In this document: piece by piece, positions 1 to 9,959 of the stretch
Layout of the letters: each line of letters opens with the position of its first letter
Position numbering within the stretch: position 1 is the stretch's first letter
Assembly (NCBI GenBank): GCA_030549855.1
Contig: JAUQQP010000044.1
Span: 483,818 to 547,817 of the forward strand
DNA: 64,000 nucleotides
Source of the DNA: Cyanobacteriota bacterium SRBZ.bins.94.201705
Lineage (GTDB): Bacteria; Cyanobacteriota; Cyanobacteriia; Cyanobacteriales; Cyanobacteriaceae
Direction: 5' to 3'
The notes under the pieces: generated by a model
Told to the model about the DNA's origin: nothing
Seen by the model: only the letters and a program-made list of their open reading frames with translations
Database searches by the model: none
Made by a program: the position numbers and the translations under genes

Positions 1-1265
1 CCCACACCAACACGGTATTATCATTAGAAAATGGAGAGATTGCCCGTCTTACCCCCCTGGGAGTGGAGGTATATGACTTTACAGGGAAACGACTGCGCAA
101 GAGAGTGCGTCTGCTAGACTTCAATCCCACTGCCGTAGAGAAACAGGGATTCCGCCACTACATGCTCAAAGAGATACACGAGCAACCAACGGTAGTGCGG
201 AATTGTTTGGAAGCATATCTAGACGCCTCTTGGAAGGGGGAAGAAGGCAATCCTATATCCCTCAACCTAAAACCGGAAATCTACGAAAATTTGGAACACA
301 TACAAATAGTAGCCTGTGGAACCTCCTGGCATGCCAGTCTGGTAGGCAAATACCTGTTAGAACAAATTGCAGAAATCCCCACCTTTGTCCAGTATGCCTC
401 GGAATTTCGCTATAGTCCAACGCCATTGATGGCCAACACCCTGACTATAGGGGTAACCCAATCTGGGGAGACGGCAGACACCCTAGCTGCCCTAGAAATG
501 GAAAAACAGAGAAGGGCTCATCTAAAACCCCCCTACCACTCTCGTCTTTTAGGGATTACCAACCGTCCCGAAAGCACCATTACTACAATAGTAGATCAGA
601 TCATTCACACCTATGCCGGGATAGAAATAGGGGTGGCAGCGACAAAAACCTTTACTGCCCAGGTAATTGCCTTTTATCTGTTAGCCTTGGACTTAGCCTG
701 GAGACGGAAAACCATTACGCCACAGCGTCTGGGAGAAATCATCAAGGGTTTATGGCAATTGCCCAGTCAGATTGAACACATTCTCCACTCCCAAGAGGAG
801 GCCATCCAACAACTGGCACACCAATTCACCGAGACAACGGATTTCATCTTTATTGGCAGGGGCATTAATTTCCCCATTGCCTTGGAGGGGGCATTAAAAC
901 TCAAGGAAATCAGTTACATCCACGCAGAGGGCTATCCAGCAGGGGAGATGAAACATGGCCCAATTGCCCTCTTGGATGCCCGGGTGCCAGTGGTAGCCAT
1001 AGCCATGCCCGGGAAGGTATACGAGAAAGTGATTTCCAATGCCCAGGAAGCCAAGGCAAGAGACGCCAGACTGATTGGGGTGTTGCCGGAAAACAGAGAC
1101 GAAGACATATTTCAGGATAAACTATTTGTGCCGGAGGTGGAGGAGTTGCTGTCGCCCCTGTTGGCGGTGGTACCATTACAACTGTTGTCCTACTACATTG
1201 CCTCCCTAAAGGGGTTAGATGTAGATCAACCCCGTAACCTGGCTAAATCTGTAACGGTAGAATAG
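1..1265 (+). CDS. glmS: Glutamine--fructose-6-phosphate aminotransferase, 5'-truncated by the window edge
   Basis: The enzyme makes glucosamine-6-phosphate from fructose-6-phosphate and glutamine, the first step toward UDP-GlcNAc for peptidoglycan and LPS. The frame is open from base 3, so the gene starts outside the window. About 420 residues are present and the N-terminal glutaminase domain (roughly 200 residues) is missing. Both SIS sugar-isomerase domains are visible: the first has ACGTSWHAS and QSGETADT, the second has GRGINFPIALEGALKLKE and the GEMKHGP loop. The C terminus DQPRNLAKSVTVE is the usual GlmS ending. It converges on acyP with only 13 bp between the stop codons. The family assignment is secure. 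Confidence 0.95.
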   Translation, partial: HTNTVLSLENGEIARLTPLGVEVYDFTGKRLRKRVRLLDFNPTAVEKQGFRHYMLKEIHEQPTVVRNCLEAYLDASWKGEEGNPISLNLKPEIYENLEHIQIVACGTSWHASLVGKYLLEQIAEIPTFVQYASEFRYSPTPLMANTLTIGVTQSGETADTLAALEMEKQRRAHLKPPYHSRLLGITNRPESTITTIVDQIIHTYAGIEIGVAATKTFTAQVIAFYLLALDLAWRRKTITPQRLGEIIKGLWQLPSQIEHILHSQEEAIQQLAHQFTETTDFIFIGRGINFPIALEGALKLKEISYIHAEGYPAGEMKHGPIALLDARVPVVAIAMPGKVYEKVISNAQEAKARDARLIGVLPENRDEDIFQDKLFVPEVEELLSPLLAVVPLQLLSYYIASLKGLDVDQPRNLAKSVTVE

Positions 1266-1278
1266 AGATGTGCCCTGC

Positions 1279-1554
1279 CTAATAGCGGATTTCAAAATCC
1301 CTAAAGGTCTCCGGCGTCTGTATATCCTCAACTAATACATTTGTTACTACGGCAGAAGGAGAACCCACATGACACCAGTCTACCAGTTGCTGTAGCTTAG
1401 TATCCTCTGCGGTGGCGACAATTTCCACATCTCCGTTGGGAAGATTCCGCACATAACCCCGGATTCCCAACTCCCTCGCTTTCATCTGGGTGTACATACG
1501 GTAGTAGACGCCTTGCACCTTGCCAGAGACGGTAATCCTAACAGTCTTTGTCAT
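1279..1554 (-). CDS. acyP: Acylphosphatase
   Basis: A 91-residue acylphosphatase, the normal family length. It hydrolyses acyl-phosphate bonds in the cytoplasm; its physiological substrate in bacteria is not settled. The signature VQGVYYR contains the phosphate-binding Arg19, and GYVRNLPNGDVEI carries the catalytic Asn37, so the active site looks intact. It lies on the minus strand, convergent with glmS and divergent from the TPR gene at 1617. The ATG at 1554 agrees with the family N terminus. Confidence 0.93.
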   Translation of the reverse strand: MTKTVRITVSGKVQGVYYRMYTQMKARELGIRGYVRNLPNGDVEIVATAEDTKLQQLVDWCHVGSPSAVVTNVLVEDIQTPETFRDFEIRY

Positions 1555-1616
1555 AACAGAAACCTCTCAAGTAGCAATATTTACCCTAATACCATTAAAA
1601 CTGCTGGGCAGATACC

Positions 1617-3467
1617 ATGAAACCGGAAAAAATGAAGGAGGAAACAAGCCTTTTGACATACATCAAGCAGGCCTACTCTTACTACGACTCGGGGGAGTAT
1701 AAAAAAGCCCTAAGATGCCTGGCAAAGGTACTACCGCCGGACTCCCAGTTGGAGTATGATGACTATACTTTCGAGCTCATCAATTTGCGGGGTAATATCT
1801 TTGCCAAGATGGGCCAGTATGAGAAGGCCATTGAAGACTACAAGAGGATACTGGATGTGGACGACGAACACTGGGGGGCACATCATAATCTAGGCAATGT
1901 CTATTGTGACCTAGGGGAATACGAGAAGGCGGTGCAAGAGTACAGCCGGGCCATTGAGCTTCTTTCCCCGATTGCTTTCAGCTACTTTTATAGGGCAACA
2001 GCTTACTGGCAACTGAAGGAGATAGACAAAGCCATAGAGGATTGTAACAGGGCCATTGCCCTAATGCCCACAGAGGCTCAGTTTTACTCCATACGGGGCA
2101 ATTGTTACTCTGAATTCCAAGAATACCACAAAGCTTTAGAAGACTACACCAAGGCCATCCAGCTGAATCCCAACTGGGCTGAGACTTACTATAATCGAGG
2201 CATTGTTTATGGCCGGCTGAAGCAATACGACAAAGCCATAGAAGACTACAAAACCGCCATTGCCCTCGATGCCAAACACTATGGTGCCCATCACAACCTG
2301 GGGAAGGTTTATCTGTGGCAGGGGGAGTATGACAAAGCCCTTGAAATGCTCAATAAGGCCGTAAGAATTGACCCCAAAAAACCACAAGGTTATGCCAGCA
2401 GGGCCGCGGTATATTTAGAGAAGGGAGAATTAGAGAAGGCCATAAGAGAGTTTTCCCGGGCTTTAAAACTGGCCCCCGACGACGTCCTAGTCCTTAACGC
2501 CAGGGGTTCTGCCTATCACAGATTGGGGAAATACAGCCAAGCAATGAGAGACTACAACAAAGCCCTTGCCCTCAACCCCGACTATGTTAAAGCCTACCAT
2601 AACCGGGGTCTACTCCACCTGGAAAAAGGACGGTACATGCAGGCCCTCAAAGACTACACTGAAGCCATCCGCCGCGACGGGAGGGCAGTTGGGTTATATT
2701 TGAATAGGGGCAACGTGTACTACCAACTTGGAGACTACGAAAAAGCACTAGCAGATTACAATCAAGCCATCAAGATAGATCCCCATTGTGCCGACGCTTA
2801 TTACAACAGGGGAAGTGTGTACTACAATCTGCTAGACTACAAAAAAGCCATAAAAGACTACAACAAAGCCCTCAGAATAAATCCCAAATATTCAGAAGCC
2901 TACCTCAATCTGGGGAATATCCACCATGACTTGGGAGACTGTGAATTAGCTATAAAATATTACAGCCAGGCTATCCAAGTGGCCCCCTCCCTGGTAGATG
3001 CCTATTACAACCGGGCTACTGTCTACATCGAGTTACAAGAATACCAAAAGGCCATAGAAGACTATACCCATTTGCTCACCCTCAATCCCTATGATTCCCA
3101 AGCCTACACCAACAGGGCGGCGGCCTATGTGGAGTTAGGGGAGTACGAAAAGGCGTTGGCAGACTGTAACAAGGCCATTGAACTAAATCCCACAGATGCC
3201 ATTGCCTACAACAATCGGGGAAATGCCTACTCCGGCCTGCAGGAATACCACAAGGCTATTGAAGACTACAGCCGTTCCCTCCAAATAGCCCCCTCCGCTG
3301 ACACCTACTACAATCGGGCCAAAGTCTATTTTTCCCTCCAAGAGTACGAAAAAGCCCTAGAAGACCTGTTCAAGGCCAGAAATACCGCCATCCGACAACG
3401 CAACGCCATGACTTATACCCAGGTGGAGCATTTAATTGAGACTATCCAGGGATTAATGGCAGAATAG
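1617..3467 (+). CDS. Tetratricopeptide-repeat protein
   Basis: A 616-residue protein made almost entirely of 34-residue TPR units from about residue 10 to 600. Typical pieces are YNRGNVYYQLGDYEKALADY followed by NQAIKIDP, repeated about fifteen times. TPR superhelices are protein-protein scaffolds; the partner here is unknown. No signal peptide or membrane segment is visible, so it is probably cytoplasmic. ATG 1617 is used here; the internal ATG at 1632 would remove only five residues. The gene stands alone and converges on the KH-domain gene, with a terminator of that operon between them. Confidence 0.85.
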   Translation: MKPEKMKEETSLLTYIKQAYSYYDSGEYKKALRCLAKVLPPDSQLEYDDYTFELINLRGNIFAKMGQYEKAIEDYKRILDVDDEHWGAHHNLGNVYCDLGEYEKAVQEYSRAIELLSPIAFSYFYRATAYWQLKEIDKAIEDCNRAIALMPTEAQFYSIRGNCYSEFQEYHKALEDYTKAIQLNPNWAETYYNRGIVYGRLKQYDKAIEDYKTAIALDAKHYGAHHNLGKVYLWQGEYDKALEMLNKAVRIDPKKPQGYASRAAVYLEKGELEKAIREFSRALKLAPDDVLVLNARGSAYHRLGKYSQAMRDYNKALALNPDYVKAYHNRGLLHLEKGRYMQALKDYTEAIRRDGRAVGLYLNRGNVYYQLGDYEKALADYNQAIKIDPHCADAYYNRGSVYYNLLDYKKAIKDYNKALRINPKYSEAYLNLGNIHHDLGDCELAIKYYSQAIQVAPSLVDAYYNRATVYIELQEYQKAIEDYTHLLTLNPYDSQAYTNRAAAYVELGEYEKALADCNKAIELNPTDAIAYNNRGNAYSGLQEYHKAIEDYSRSLQIAPSADTYYNRAKVYFSLQEYEKALEDLFKARNTAIRQRNAMTYTQVEHLIETIQGLMAE

Positions 3468-3477
3468 CCGTTACTCT

Positions 3478-3517
3478 TGTAAAAATAAAAACTACAAGAG
3501 CCAGAAAACTCTTGTAG
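3478..3517 (-). terminator. Intrinsic terminator of the rpsP-KH operon
   Basis: A perfect 9-bp stem (CTACAAGAG / CTCTTGTAG, 3492-3500 and 3509-3517) with an 8-nt loop. On the minus strand it is followed by a T-rich tract, seen on the + strand as the A-run 3478-3491. It sits just downstream of the KH-domain gene. A second copy of the arm at about 3473-3480 could form an alternative pairing. Confidence 0.8.
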
Positions 3518-3545
3518 CCTCAAGGGTTATACACTTGTAAACAAG

Positions 3546-3992
3546 TCAAAACCTAGATTTTGGGGTGCGACGACGACGTCGGAGACTCTTTTTGGGGTGG
3601 GGGTGGGCGCTACCAGCAATCCTGGGAGGGGGAGAGTGTACTAGGGAAGGACGAGGAGTCCTTCTTCTGGGGCCTTCATTGTCTTCGTATAGTTCCAGAT
3701 ATAGGGTATCACCAGCTAACTGGGCCGCTGTCTGTAGGATGGTCTTAACTGCTTGTATATTCCTCCCCCCCCGGCCATAGATTCTCCCCTTGTCCTCATC
3801 CTCGATGGCAAGCCGAATCCAGACTTTTCTGGTGCTGGGCACTAACTCGCAGTCACAGCTCAAAAGTTCAGGAGATTCCAACAGAGGTTCAATTAAAAAG
3901 CGGATCAAACCGTCATAATCTGGCCTGTTGCCCTCGCCGGGGGGAGTGTTTACAGGGGTAGTAGAATTAGAGTTCACTCCTAGGTTAAGCAT
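3546..3992 (-). CDS. khpA: KH-domain RNA-binding protein (KhpA-like)
   Basis: A 148-residue protein with a single type II KH domain in the middle. The RNA-binding GxxG loop is in [13 protein letters not shown]. KhpA proteins bind RNA, often act with KhpB/Jag, and are commonly encoded beside rpsP, as here. The ATG at 3992 overlaps the rpsP stop codon by 8 bp, indicating translational coupling. The core is extended at both ends relative to short KhpA proteins (about 80 residues): an N-terminal linker rich in Asn/Thr/Pro and a C-terminal tail of about 50 residues rich in Arg/Pro/Ser that ends in a basic cluster and may add nonspecific RNA binding. Confidence 0.88.
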   Translation of the reverse strand: MLNLGVNSNSTTPVNTPPGEGNRPDYDGLIRFLIEPLLESPELLSCDCELVPSTRKVWIRLAIEDEDKGRIYGRGGRNIQAVKTILQTAAQLAGDTLYLELYEDNEGPRRRTPRPSLVHSPPPRIAGSAHPHPKKSLRRRRRTPKSRF

Positions 3993-4233
3993 TTACTTGT
4001 TCAAACACCTTTGCCTTGGCTAAAATACTACGAACAGTGTCAGTAGGTTGAGCACCTTGTTTTAATCTGGTAACAATAGCAGGTACATTTAATCTAGTTT
4101 CCTTAGTCCTGGGGTTGTAGTATCCCAACTCTTCCAACACCTTGCCATCACGACGAGCCCTGCTGTCCATTGCTACGATTCTATAACTAGGTTCTCCCTT
4201 TTTCCCAAATCTCTTCAGACGTATTTTTACCAT
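3985..4233 (-). CDS. rpsP: 30S ribosomal protein S16
   Basis: An 82-residue bS16 with the standard N terminus [20 protein letters not shown] and the conserved [15 protein letters not shown] segment. It is needed for assembly of the 30S body domain. It is the first gene of a two-gene operon with the KH-domain gene, whose start codon overlaps its end. Confidence 0.98.
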   Translation of the reverse strand: MVKIRLKRFGKKGEPSYRIVAMDSRARRDGKVLEELGYYNPRTKETRLNVPAIVTRLKQGAQPTDTVRSILAKAKVFEQVNA

Positions 4234-4349
4234 ATCCTTTGACTTTACTTCCGCTTTTACTCTTACTGCCTTGGTTACTATGATACTGAAAATTTAACCA
4301 AATTGGCACCCACAGGGGCGCCATGGAATATATTAAAACCCTTACCTAC

Positions 4350-5666
4350 TCATCGGCTAGTCTTGGGGGGTAAAAAGGCGAGAGGATCCATTGGTCTTAC
4401 ACCCCGGGGATGAATTTCAAAATGCAAATGGGGACCAGTGCTAAAGCCGGTACTACCCATTTTAGCTATTTGTTGTCCCTGGGTTACGTAATCTCCCCGA
4501 CGTACAAGAATCTTACTATTGTGGGCATAGAGGGTGATGGTGCCATCAAAATGTCTGATTCTCACCAGATTGCCATACCCCCCCGCATTCCAACCAGCTG
4601 AGATTACTATGCCATCAGCAGCGGCTACAATGGGGGTGCCCACTGGCCCAGCAATATCTATCCCCTTGTGCATTCTCCCCCAACGTCTGCCAAACCCTGA
4701 AGTTAATACCCCCCTCGCCGGCCAGATAAACCCCGGTATTGGCATTTCCCCCCCTCTTTCCTCGAGATTGGGGATTACCAACCGCCGCTGGCTTGGTGTT
4801 TCTGTCTCCTGCTGGGGGGTACTCAGATCTGGCTCGTAGGGCTCAATGTTTATATTTATAGCACTCATCAGTCCCGAAGGGGTGGGTTTAGCCTGTTCCT
4901 CGTTGGCCCTTCTCGGGGTATTGGCAGAATTGGTGGCAACTCGGGGAGAAGGCGGGGGATTGTGCTTTTCCGTCTCATCCTCAATGAAAACTGGTTCCTC
5001 TACCTCCAAAGGGATTCCTCCGCCAATTCCTCCATAGGGTTGGCTTGGCCAGGAAGAGGCAACAGGTACGACCTTTGTCCTGTCATCCGCCTTTTCCTGT
5101 GGTGCCTCTACCGCAATGGGAATTGCCATTTCTCTTGCCGTCTCCTGGGAGGAGGTATTTGATGGTGTTTCCACCGGTATATTAACACTTACACTCTGCG
5201 CCACCACCTCCCCTTCAGGGGGTACTGGTGTACTGATGTTTGTAGTTTTAGACACCACGCCCTGGTCCATGTCCGTATTTTGCGCTACCAGTCCGCCACC
5301 GGCAGAAAATTGTGTTATTTCTGTATTATTTATTTCCGGCAGAGGAGAGACTAGCCCTTCCCCAGAGGTTACGGCAGTCTCCCCGCCCCTATTCCCTTCA
5401 CTGCCGACAAAATCTCTATTTTGGGAAGAGGATATGCTTTCATCCCCCATGGACTCAGAAATGCTACTAGAGGGGGATTCATTCTTGACCAAAAGAGAGA
5501 TTTGTTCAGCACTTTTAACTAATAGGGTTGGACGGGAAACCTCTTCACTTTCCCCACCAATTGATTCTAAAACAGTAGCCCTGGCCGAGTTGGGACTTAA
5601 TACTAATCCCACCCCCAGCACTATCATTGTTTGAGATAATCCTTTTAATAGCTCCTTTGAATTCAT
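4350..5666 (-). CDS. M23-family metallopeptidase, exported
   Basis: A LytM/Peptidase_M23 protein of about 438 residues, expected to cut peptidoglycan cross-links or act as a degenerate activator in the periplasm. I place the start at 5666 (MNSKELLKG), which opens directly into a hydrophobic signal segment ending near NSARA; the longer ORF from 5693 adds nine residues. A long Ser/Pro/Glu-rich linker fills about residues 40-290. The catalytic domain is at the C terminus, with zinc ligands HKGID (His and Asp), the conserved TLYAH strand and HLHFEIH. All zinc ligands are present, so it is probably active. Confidence 0.88.
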   Translation of the reverse strand: MNSKELLKGLSQTMIVLGVGLVLSPNSARATVLESIGGESEEVSRPTLLVKSAEQISLLVKNESPSSSISESMGDESISSSQNRDFVGSEGNRGGETAVTSGEGLVSPLPEINNTEITQFSAGGGLVAQNTDMDQGVVSKTTNISTPVPPEGEVVAQSVSVNIPVETPSNTSSQETAREMAIPIAVEAPQEKADDRTKVVPVASSWPSQPYGGIGGGIPLEVEEPVFIEDETEKHNPPPSPRVATNSANTPRRANEEQAKPTPSGLMSAININIEPYEPDLSTPQQETETPSQRRLVIPNLEERGGEMPIPGFIWPARGVLTSGFGRRWGRMHKGIDIAGPVGTPIVAAADGIVISAGWNAGGYGNLVRIRHFDGTITLYAHNSKILVRRGDYVTQGQQIAKMGSTGFSTGPHLHFEIHPRGVRPMDPLAFLPPKTSR

Positions 5667-6219
5667 GAACAATACTCCCCTACTATTCATCACACGGCTA
5701 TTGGCGGAGACTCCATTTCCTGGGGTACTAAATCAAGGATAAATATAGCAGTAGATGTGCATTTTTCAACAAATTATTGATATAAATTTCTTATATCTTT
5801 CCCTCAGTATTTCCCCTTTTTTCTTTCTCCCTTTTCTTTCCACTTCTACCTTCCCTTAGTTCCTCCAGCCTTAAACATTTCTAGTTTCCTTTCGGTATCC
5901 ATTTCCACAAAATCCCCCCTGATTTATTTGTCCCACTTATTTCTTCTCCCCACGGTAATCCCCTTTCTCTCTGTTTTATCCCAATTTCCACTTAAGGGTA
6001 AATATCTAGGATTAGAGCCAAAATATAAAAAAACGAAGAAGAAAGAAAAAAAAGTTATTGCCGAACAAAATTAGCGGTATTTTTAGTTAAAATAAGACCT
6101 GTGGCATTCAATTGGGGATTGTTTTCCGAGAAAAAAAGCCGGGATTAAGGCAAAAAGCCAGACCTATAAGTTTTTTAAATTGTTTGTGTCGTTTAAACTT
6201 AAGGAAGGGAGAAGTACCT
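5667..6219. other. Intergenic region, pyrimidine-rich, no gene seen
   Basis: A divergent promoter region between the M23 gene and the small gene at 6220. The part from about 5800 to 5990 is strongly C/T-rich on the + strand and 6030-6090 is A-rich. I see no convincing ORF, RNA gene or repeat. Confidence 0.5.
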
Positions 6220-6555
6220 ATGTCTTACTGTTTTGACATTGTGGGAATCAGTCCAATATTAGACTTCTTCTACTACCAACAACAGATGGAACAAAATCCC
6301 CATCGCAGCAAAGCCTATTTAGGAAGCTATGAATGTACCCTGGACAGTTTCATTCAGTCTACAGAAATGATAGTCCAAAAACCCAACTGGGATTGGGACG
6401 AGGTAATAGAAAGCATTATCCAATTCTGGCTACAGCGACAAGAAGAAGTGGAACATTGGCGTCGCGCTTTCAGTGAGTGTAAGGAAGGCCATCTCCTTGT
6501 GGGGAGGATTGCCAATGTGGACTGTTTAAGAAAAGAATTTGTATCACTGTTGTAA
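6220..6555 (+). CDS. Conserved hypothetical protein, 111 residues
   Basis: I do not recognise a named family. The start at 6220 is preferred over the upstream in-frame codon at 6112 because a purine-rich ribosome site (AAGGAAGGGAGAAG) lies just before it and the N-terminal extension looks non-coding. The protein is soluble, rich in aromatic and acidic residues (for example NWDWDEVIESIIQFWLQRQEEVEHW), and probably helical. There is no signal peptide. It is monocistronic, with long non-coding flanks on both sides. Confidence 0.7.
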   Translation: MSYCFDIVGISPILDFFYYQQQMEQNPHRSKAYLGSYECTLDSFIQSTEMIVQKPNWDWDEVIESIIQFWLQRQEEVEHWRRAFSECKEGHLLVGRIANVDCLRKEFVSLL

Positions 6556-7422
6556 TAATCATGTAAAAGAATAGGGAGGCAAAACAGAAAGGGCAAAACA
6601 AAGCTAGGCCTCCCCCCCCCAGTAAACCATTAAAGTTCCATGACAAATCCCCGGAAATTAGGAAGGGATTTGCCCAAAATCCAAAAGGTTTGTTAACCTA
6701 GTGGTCAGGGATAATTTCTCTTGCTACTGCCAGAGTAGGTTTATGCCCCCCAACATAGTAAAAAGCTATCGTTATTTGATGCCATTTTCTGTGAAATTCA
6801 TTACAATATCTGAAGATTTTTCTGCTCAGACTGGTTAAAACCTTCAGGGAGGGTTGTTTATCCAGACGACCTTTCCCGGGGAAACAAAGTAAAGATAAAA
6901 GGACAAGGGTTTATGGAAAAAGGGAAAAAACAACCAACCAATTTACCCCTCTTTCCACCAGATGGCTACCCCCCAGTGGGTTTCTCTTGTCCCTCTTTAC
7001 TTAATCGTCTATAACAAAAGTCTGAAAGTCCCTTTGCCTCTATATCCCCTCTGCCAATACACTTGATGGTGACAGGAAACACGCTGCCGAGTCAACCACT
7101 ACTTCACAGGTATGGGTGGGGTTTCAAGTCTCCTCCCCCAACTTTCCAGCCACCCCCTGGGCTGAGACTCCAGGAAGGGCTAAAAATATACCAGACTGTG
7201 TTATTAAATCCAGCAGAGAAAGGACACAGTCGGCTGAGTTTCCCGGAATAAAAACACCGATAATTTCGGGAATGACAAAAAACTGACCCATGGTTTCCCC
7301 GTTTGTTAGTCCTGTTGCCCATAACAGACGGGAGACTGTGAGGGGAGGTTGCAAGTACAGGTTTATCTTTCTGGCTACAGACTGTCTATCCGCAATTACT
7401 TGACAAGAAAGAGGAAAACGCC
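6556..7422. other. Long intergenic leader region upstream of sigA
   Basis: This 867-bp stretch has no believable ORF. An inverted pair GGGAGGC / GCCTCCC flanks 6570-6625. The sequence near 7400 contains TTGACA, too close to the sigA start to act as its -35. The sigA promoter(s) must lie within this region, but I cannot place them with confidence. Confidence 0.5.
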
Positions 7423-8568
7423 ATGACGCAGGTTCAAGACATGTTCGCTACCGTCTCTCCCGACGATTTAGACCATATGTTCGATTCTTCCTTCGCCGAC
7501 AACTATCAAGATGACGACTTGCACCTAGACGATTTGACGGAAGAATTGCCCCCCTTAGGCGCTAAAAAGCCCCGCAAAACCCAGGGGGGTAAACAACGAG
7601 GGCAGTCCAGAAAAAGGGCTGTTACGGAAGACTCCATCCGGGTATACCTCCAGGAAATCGGACGTATCCGACTTTTGCGGGCGGAAGAAGAAATCGAATT
7701 GGCCCGACAGATTTCAGATTTGTTGGAGCTGGAGTATGTTCGCAACACACTAAAGGAACATTTGGGACGGAATCCGACGGACGAAGAGTGGGCTCAGGCC
7801 TGTAACATGCCCTCCCTGCGTCAGTTCTATCGTCGCCTCCACCTGGGACGACGGGCAAAAGATAAGATGGTACAGTCTAATTTGCGTCTGGTGGTGTCCA
7901 TAGCCAAAAAATACATGAATCGGGGTTTGTCGTTCCAGGATTTGATTCAAGAAGGCTCATTGGGGTTGATTCGGGCAGCAGAGAAATTTGACCACGAAAA
8001 GGGTTATAAATTCTCCACTTACGCTACCTGGTGGATTCGTCAGGCTATCACCCGGGCTATCGCTGACCAATCCCGCACTATTCGTCTCCCTGTACACCTG
8101 TATGAGACTATATCTCGCATCAAAAAAACTACAAAGATGCTCTCCCAAAAAATGGGACGCAAACCCACCGAGGAGGAGATTGCCGAAGACATGGAGATGA
8201 CCATCGAGAAATTACGATTCATCGCCAAGTCGGCTCAACTCCCCATCTCCCTAGAAACCCCCATAGGCAAGGAAGAAGATTCTCGTCTGGGCGATTTTAT
8301 TGAGGCGGATGGCGAAAACCCCGAAGATGAGGTAGCTAAAAATCTTTTGCGAGAGGATTTGGAAAATGTCTTGGACTCCCTTAGCCCCCGAGAAAGGGAT
8401 GTACTACGCCTGCGTTATGGTCTAGATGACGGTCGCATGAAAACCCTTGAGGAAATAGGACAAATCTTCAATGTCACCCGAGAAAGGATCAGACAAATAG
8501 AAGCTAAGGCCCTCAGAAAACTCCGTCACCCCAATCGCAATAGCATCCTCAAAGAATATATACGTTAA
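7423..8568 (+). CDS. sigA: Primary RNA polymerase sigma factor (group 1, SigA/RpoD)
   Basis: A 381-residue sigma-70 factor that directs RNA polymerase to housekeeping promoters. It has region 1.2 ([17 protein letters not shown], about residues 67-83), regions 2.1-2.4 ([12 protein letters not shown] to [14 protein letters not shown]), region 3, and region 4.2 with the helix-turn-helix [22 protein letters not shown]. The acidic N terminus and the intact regions 1.2 and 2 fit the principal cyanobacterial sigma factor rather than a short group 2 factor. It is transcribed alone after a long leader; the methyltransferase gene begins 16 bp downstream and may be co-transcribed. Confidence 0.93.
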   Translation: MTQVQDMFATVSPDDLDHMFDSSFADNYQDDDLHLDDLTEELPPLGAKKPRKTQGGKQRGQSRKRAVTEDSIRVYLQEIGRIRLLRAEEEIELARQISDLLELEYVRNTLKEHLGRNPTDEEWAQACNMPSLRQFYRRLHLGRRAKDKMVQSNLRLVVSIAKKYMNRGLSFQDLIQEGSLGLIRAAEKFDHEKGYKFSTYATWWIRQAITRAIADQSRTIRLPVHLYETISRIKKTTKMLSQKMGRKPTEEEIAEDMEMTIEKLRFIAKSAQLPISLETPIGKEEDSRLGDFIEADGENPEDEVAKNLLREDLENVLDSLSPRERDVLRLRYGLDDGRMKTLEEIGQIFNVTRERIRQIEAKALRKLRHPNRNSILKEYIR

Positions 8569-8584
8569 TCAAATGTAAATAAAA

Positions 8585-9421
8585 ATGTTAACTAGTCGCC
8601 AAAACCCGCTGATAAAGGGGATAAGGAAGCTACACCACAGTAAATACAGACATAAAGAGAATTTATACCTTTTGGAGGGGACTAATCTGGTATCTGTGGC
8701 AGTGGCCCTATCATACCCCTTGAAGGTGGTTTTGGCTACTACAAGTTGGCAACAAAAACACCCCCAGTTGTGGTCACAATTACAATCCCTGGCGGCAAAG
8801 GCGGAAACGGTATCTGAAGAGGCAATGGCCTGGTTGGCAACCACCGTCAACCCCGAAGGCATAGTGGCCGTTGCCCCCCGTTTCCCTGGCCACCATCCCC
8901 CCCCTAACCTCCAATTGGGACTGGTTTTGGAGCGGATTCAGGATCCTGGTAATATGGGGACTATTATCCGCACCAGTGTGGCCATGGGGGTGGATTTTCT
9001 CTGGTTAAGTCGGGATTGTGTTGACCTAGACCATCCCAAGGTTATGAGGGCCTCTGCCGGAGAATGGTTTAAAATTAAATGGTCTGTGGTAGACAGTCTT
9101 GCCGAAGTTATTTCTCAATATCGTCATCAAGGCTATCAAATTGTGGCTACAGAACCAACGGGAAATATCTCCCTTTGGCATATGGACTTTTCTTCTCCCA
9201 CCCTGATATTAGTGGGCAATGAGTCTCAGGGGTTGTCTTTTTCCCTGAAAACTATGGCTACCCACAGGGTGAAAATCCCTCTTTTAAATCAGGTGGAATC
9301 CCTAAATGTAGCTGTTGCTACTTCCCTGGTGCTGGCAGAATACCAAAGACAAAGACAATTACAGGATTCAAATCATGGTAACCCACACAATAGACTGGAA
9401 TCAAGCGGGGGTAACCCCTGA
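8585..9421 (+). CDS. SpoU/TrmH-family RNA 2'-O-methyltransferase
   Basis: A 278-residue SPOUT methyltransferase that transfers a methyl group from SAM to a ribose in rRNA or tRNA; the target cannot be read from the sequence. The N terminus (SRQNPLIKGIRKL to YLLEGTNLV) matches the substrate-binding domain of rRNA-type members. The three SPOUT motifs are present: LERIQDPGNMGTIIRT, LVGNESQGL and the knot segment VESLNVAVATSLVLAEY. Its 3' end overlaps the next gene (start 9375) by 47 bp, so the two are probably translated from one message. Confidence 0.88.
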   Translation: MLTSRQNPLIKGIRKLHHSKYRHKENLYLLEGTNLVSVAVALSYPLKVVLATTSWQQKHPQLWSQLQSLAAKAETVSEEAMAWLATTVNPEGIVAVAPRFPGHHPPPNLQLGLVLERIQDPGNMGTIIRTSVAMGVDFLWLSRDCVDLDHPKVMRASAGEWFKIKWSVVDSLAEVISQYRHQGYQIVATEPTGNISLWHMDFSSPTLILVGNESQGLSFSLKTMATHRVKIPLLNQVESLNVAVATSLVLAEYQRQRQLQDSNHGNPHNRLESSGGNP

Positions 9422-9839
9422 GGATTACTGTGTTTTCGGGTTGGCCACCTGCTTTCTGAAACAAGACGGGGAATTACAAGAGGTAAAAATTATTGAGCCA
9501 ATCCCCTCCGCCTTTCTGGAAACCCTTTTTAGGGGCATTCCCACCTCCTATCAGTTGGCAGTAGCTACCACCATAGGGGAAGTGATTGGGGAAAATGGCT
9601 ATCAGATACCTCCCTCCTTCCCCCCAGACAGTCAGTTTTGTCAAGACTTCCTACAACGCAGCCTTGCCGCTACCCGCACCTATAAGGCTAATCCCAATGC
9701 CAAAAAGTTAATCCCTCTGGGGGAAACGAAAACTGATTTTAACCACTCCCTGGAGAAGAAAAGACTACTCAATACCATTAACACTGTTTCTGACCAGGAT
9801 AACATTAAACAACACCCTTATACCCACAAAAGACTATAA
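9375..9839 (+). CDS. Conserved hypothetical protein, 154 residues
   Basis: I do not recognise a named family. The start at 9375 (MVTHTIDWNQAG) is inside the end of the methyltransferase gene in another frame; it is preferred to the upstream codon at 9315 because the extra residues would be an artefact of the overlap. The protein is soluble, starts with a compact conserved-looking part (VTPEDYCVFGLATCF, EPIPSAFLETLFRG) and ends in a polar tail. It is followed by a good terminator at 9864, which closes the transcription unit. Confidence 0.7.
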   Translation: MVTHTIDWNQAGVTPEDYCVFGLATCFLKQDGELQEVKIIEPIPSAFLETLFRGIPTSYQLAVATTIGEVIGENGYQIPPSFPPDSQFCQDFLQRSLAATRTYKANPNAKKLIPLGETKTDFNHSLEKKRLLNTINTVSDQDNIKQHPYTHKRL

Positions 9840-9863
9840 CGTTTCCCAGGATAACTATTAAAG

Positions 9864-9889
9864 CCACCGGGGGTGGGGTGTTTTTTTTT
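9864..9889 (+). terminator. Intrinsic terminator
   Basis: A CCACC / GGTGG stem with a 3-nt loop followed by GGTG and a run of nine T residues. It closes the transcription unit of the methyltransferase and hypothetical genes. Confidence 0.75.
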
Positions 9890-9959
9890 GTCAGGAGAGA
9901 CAGATATAGGTAATAATAAACTAGCGAAAAATTGTCGACTACTGTGGAAAGAAAAACCC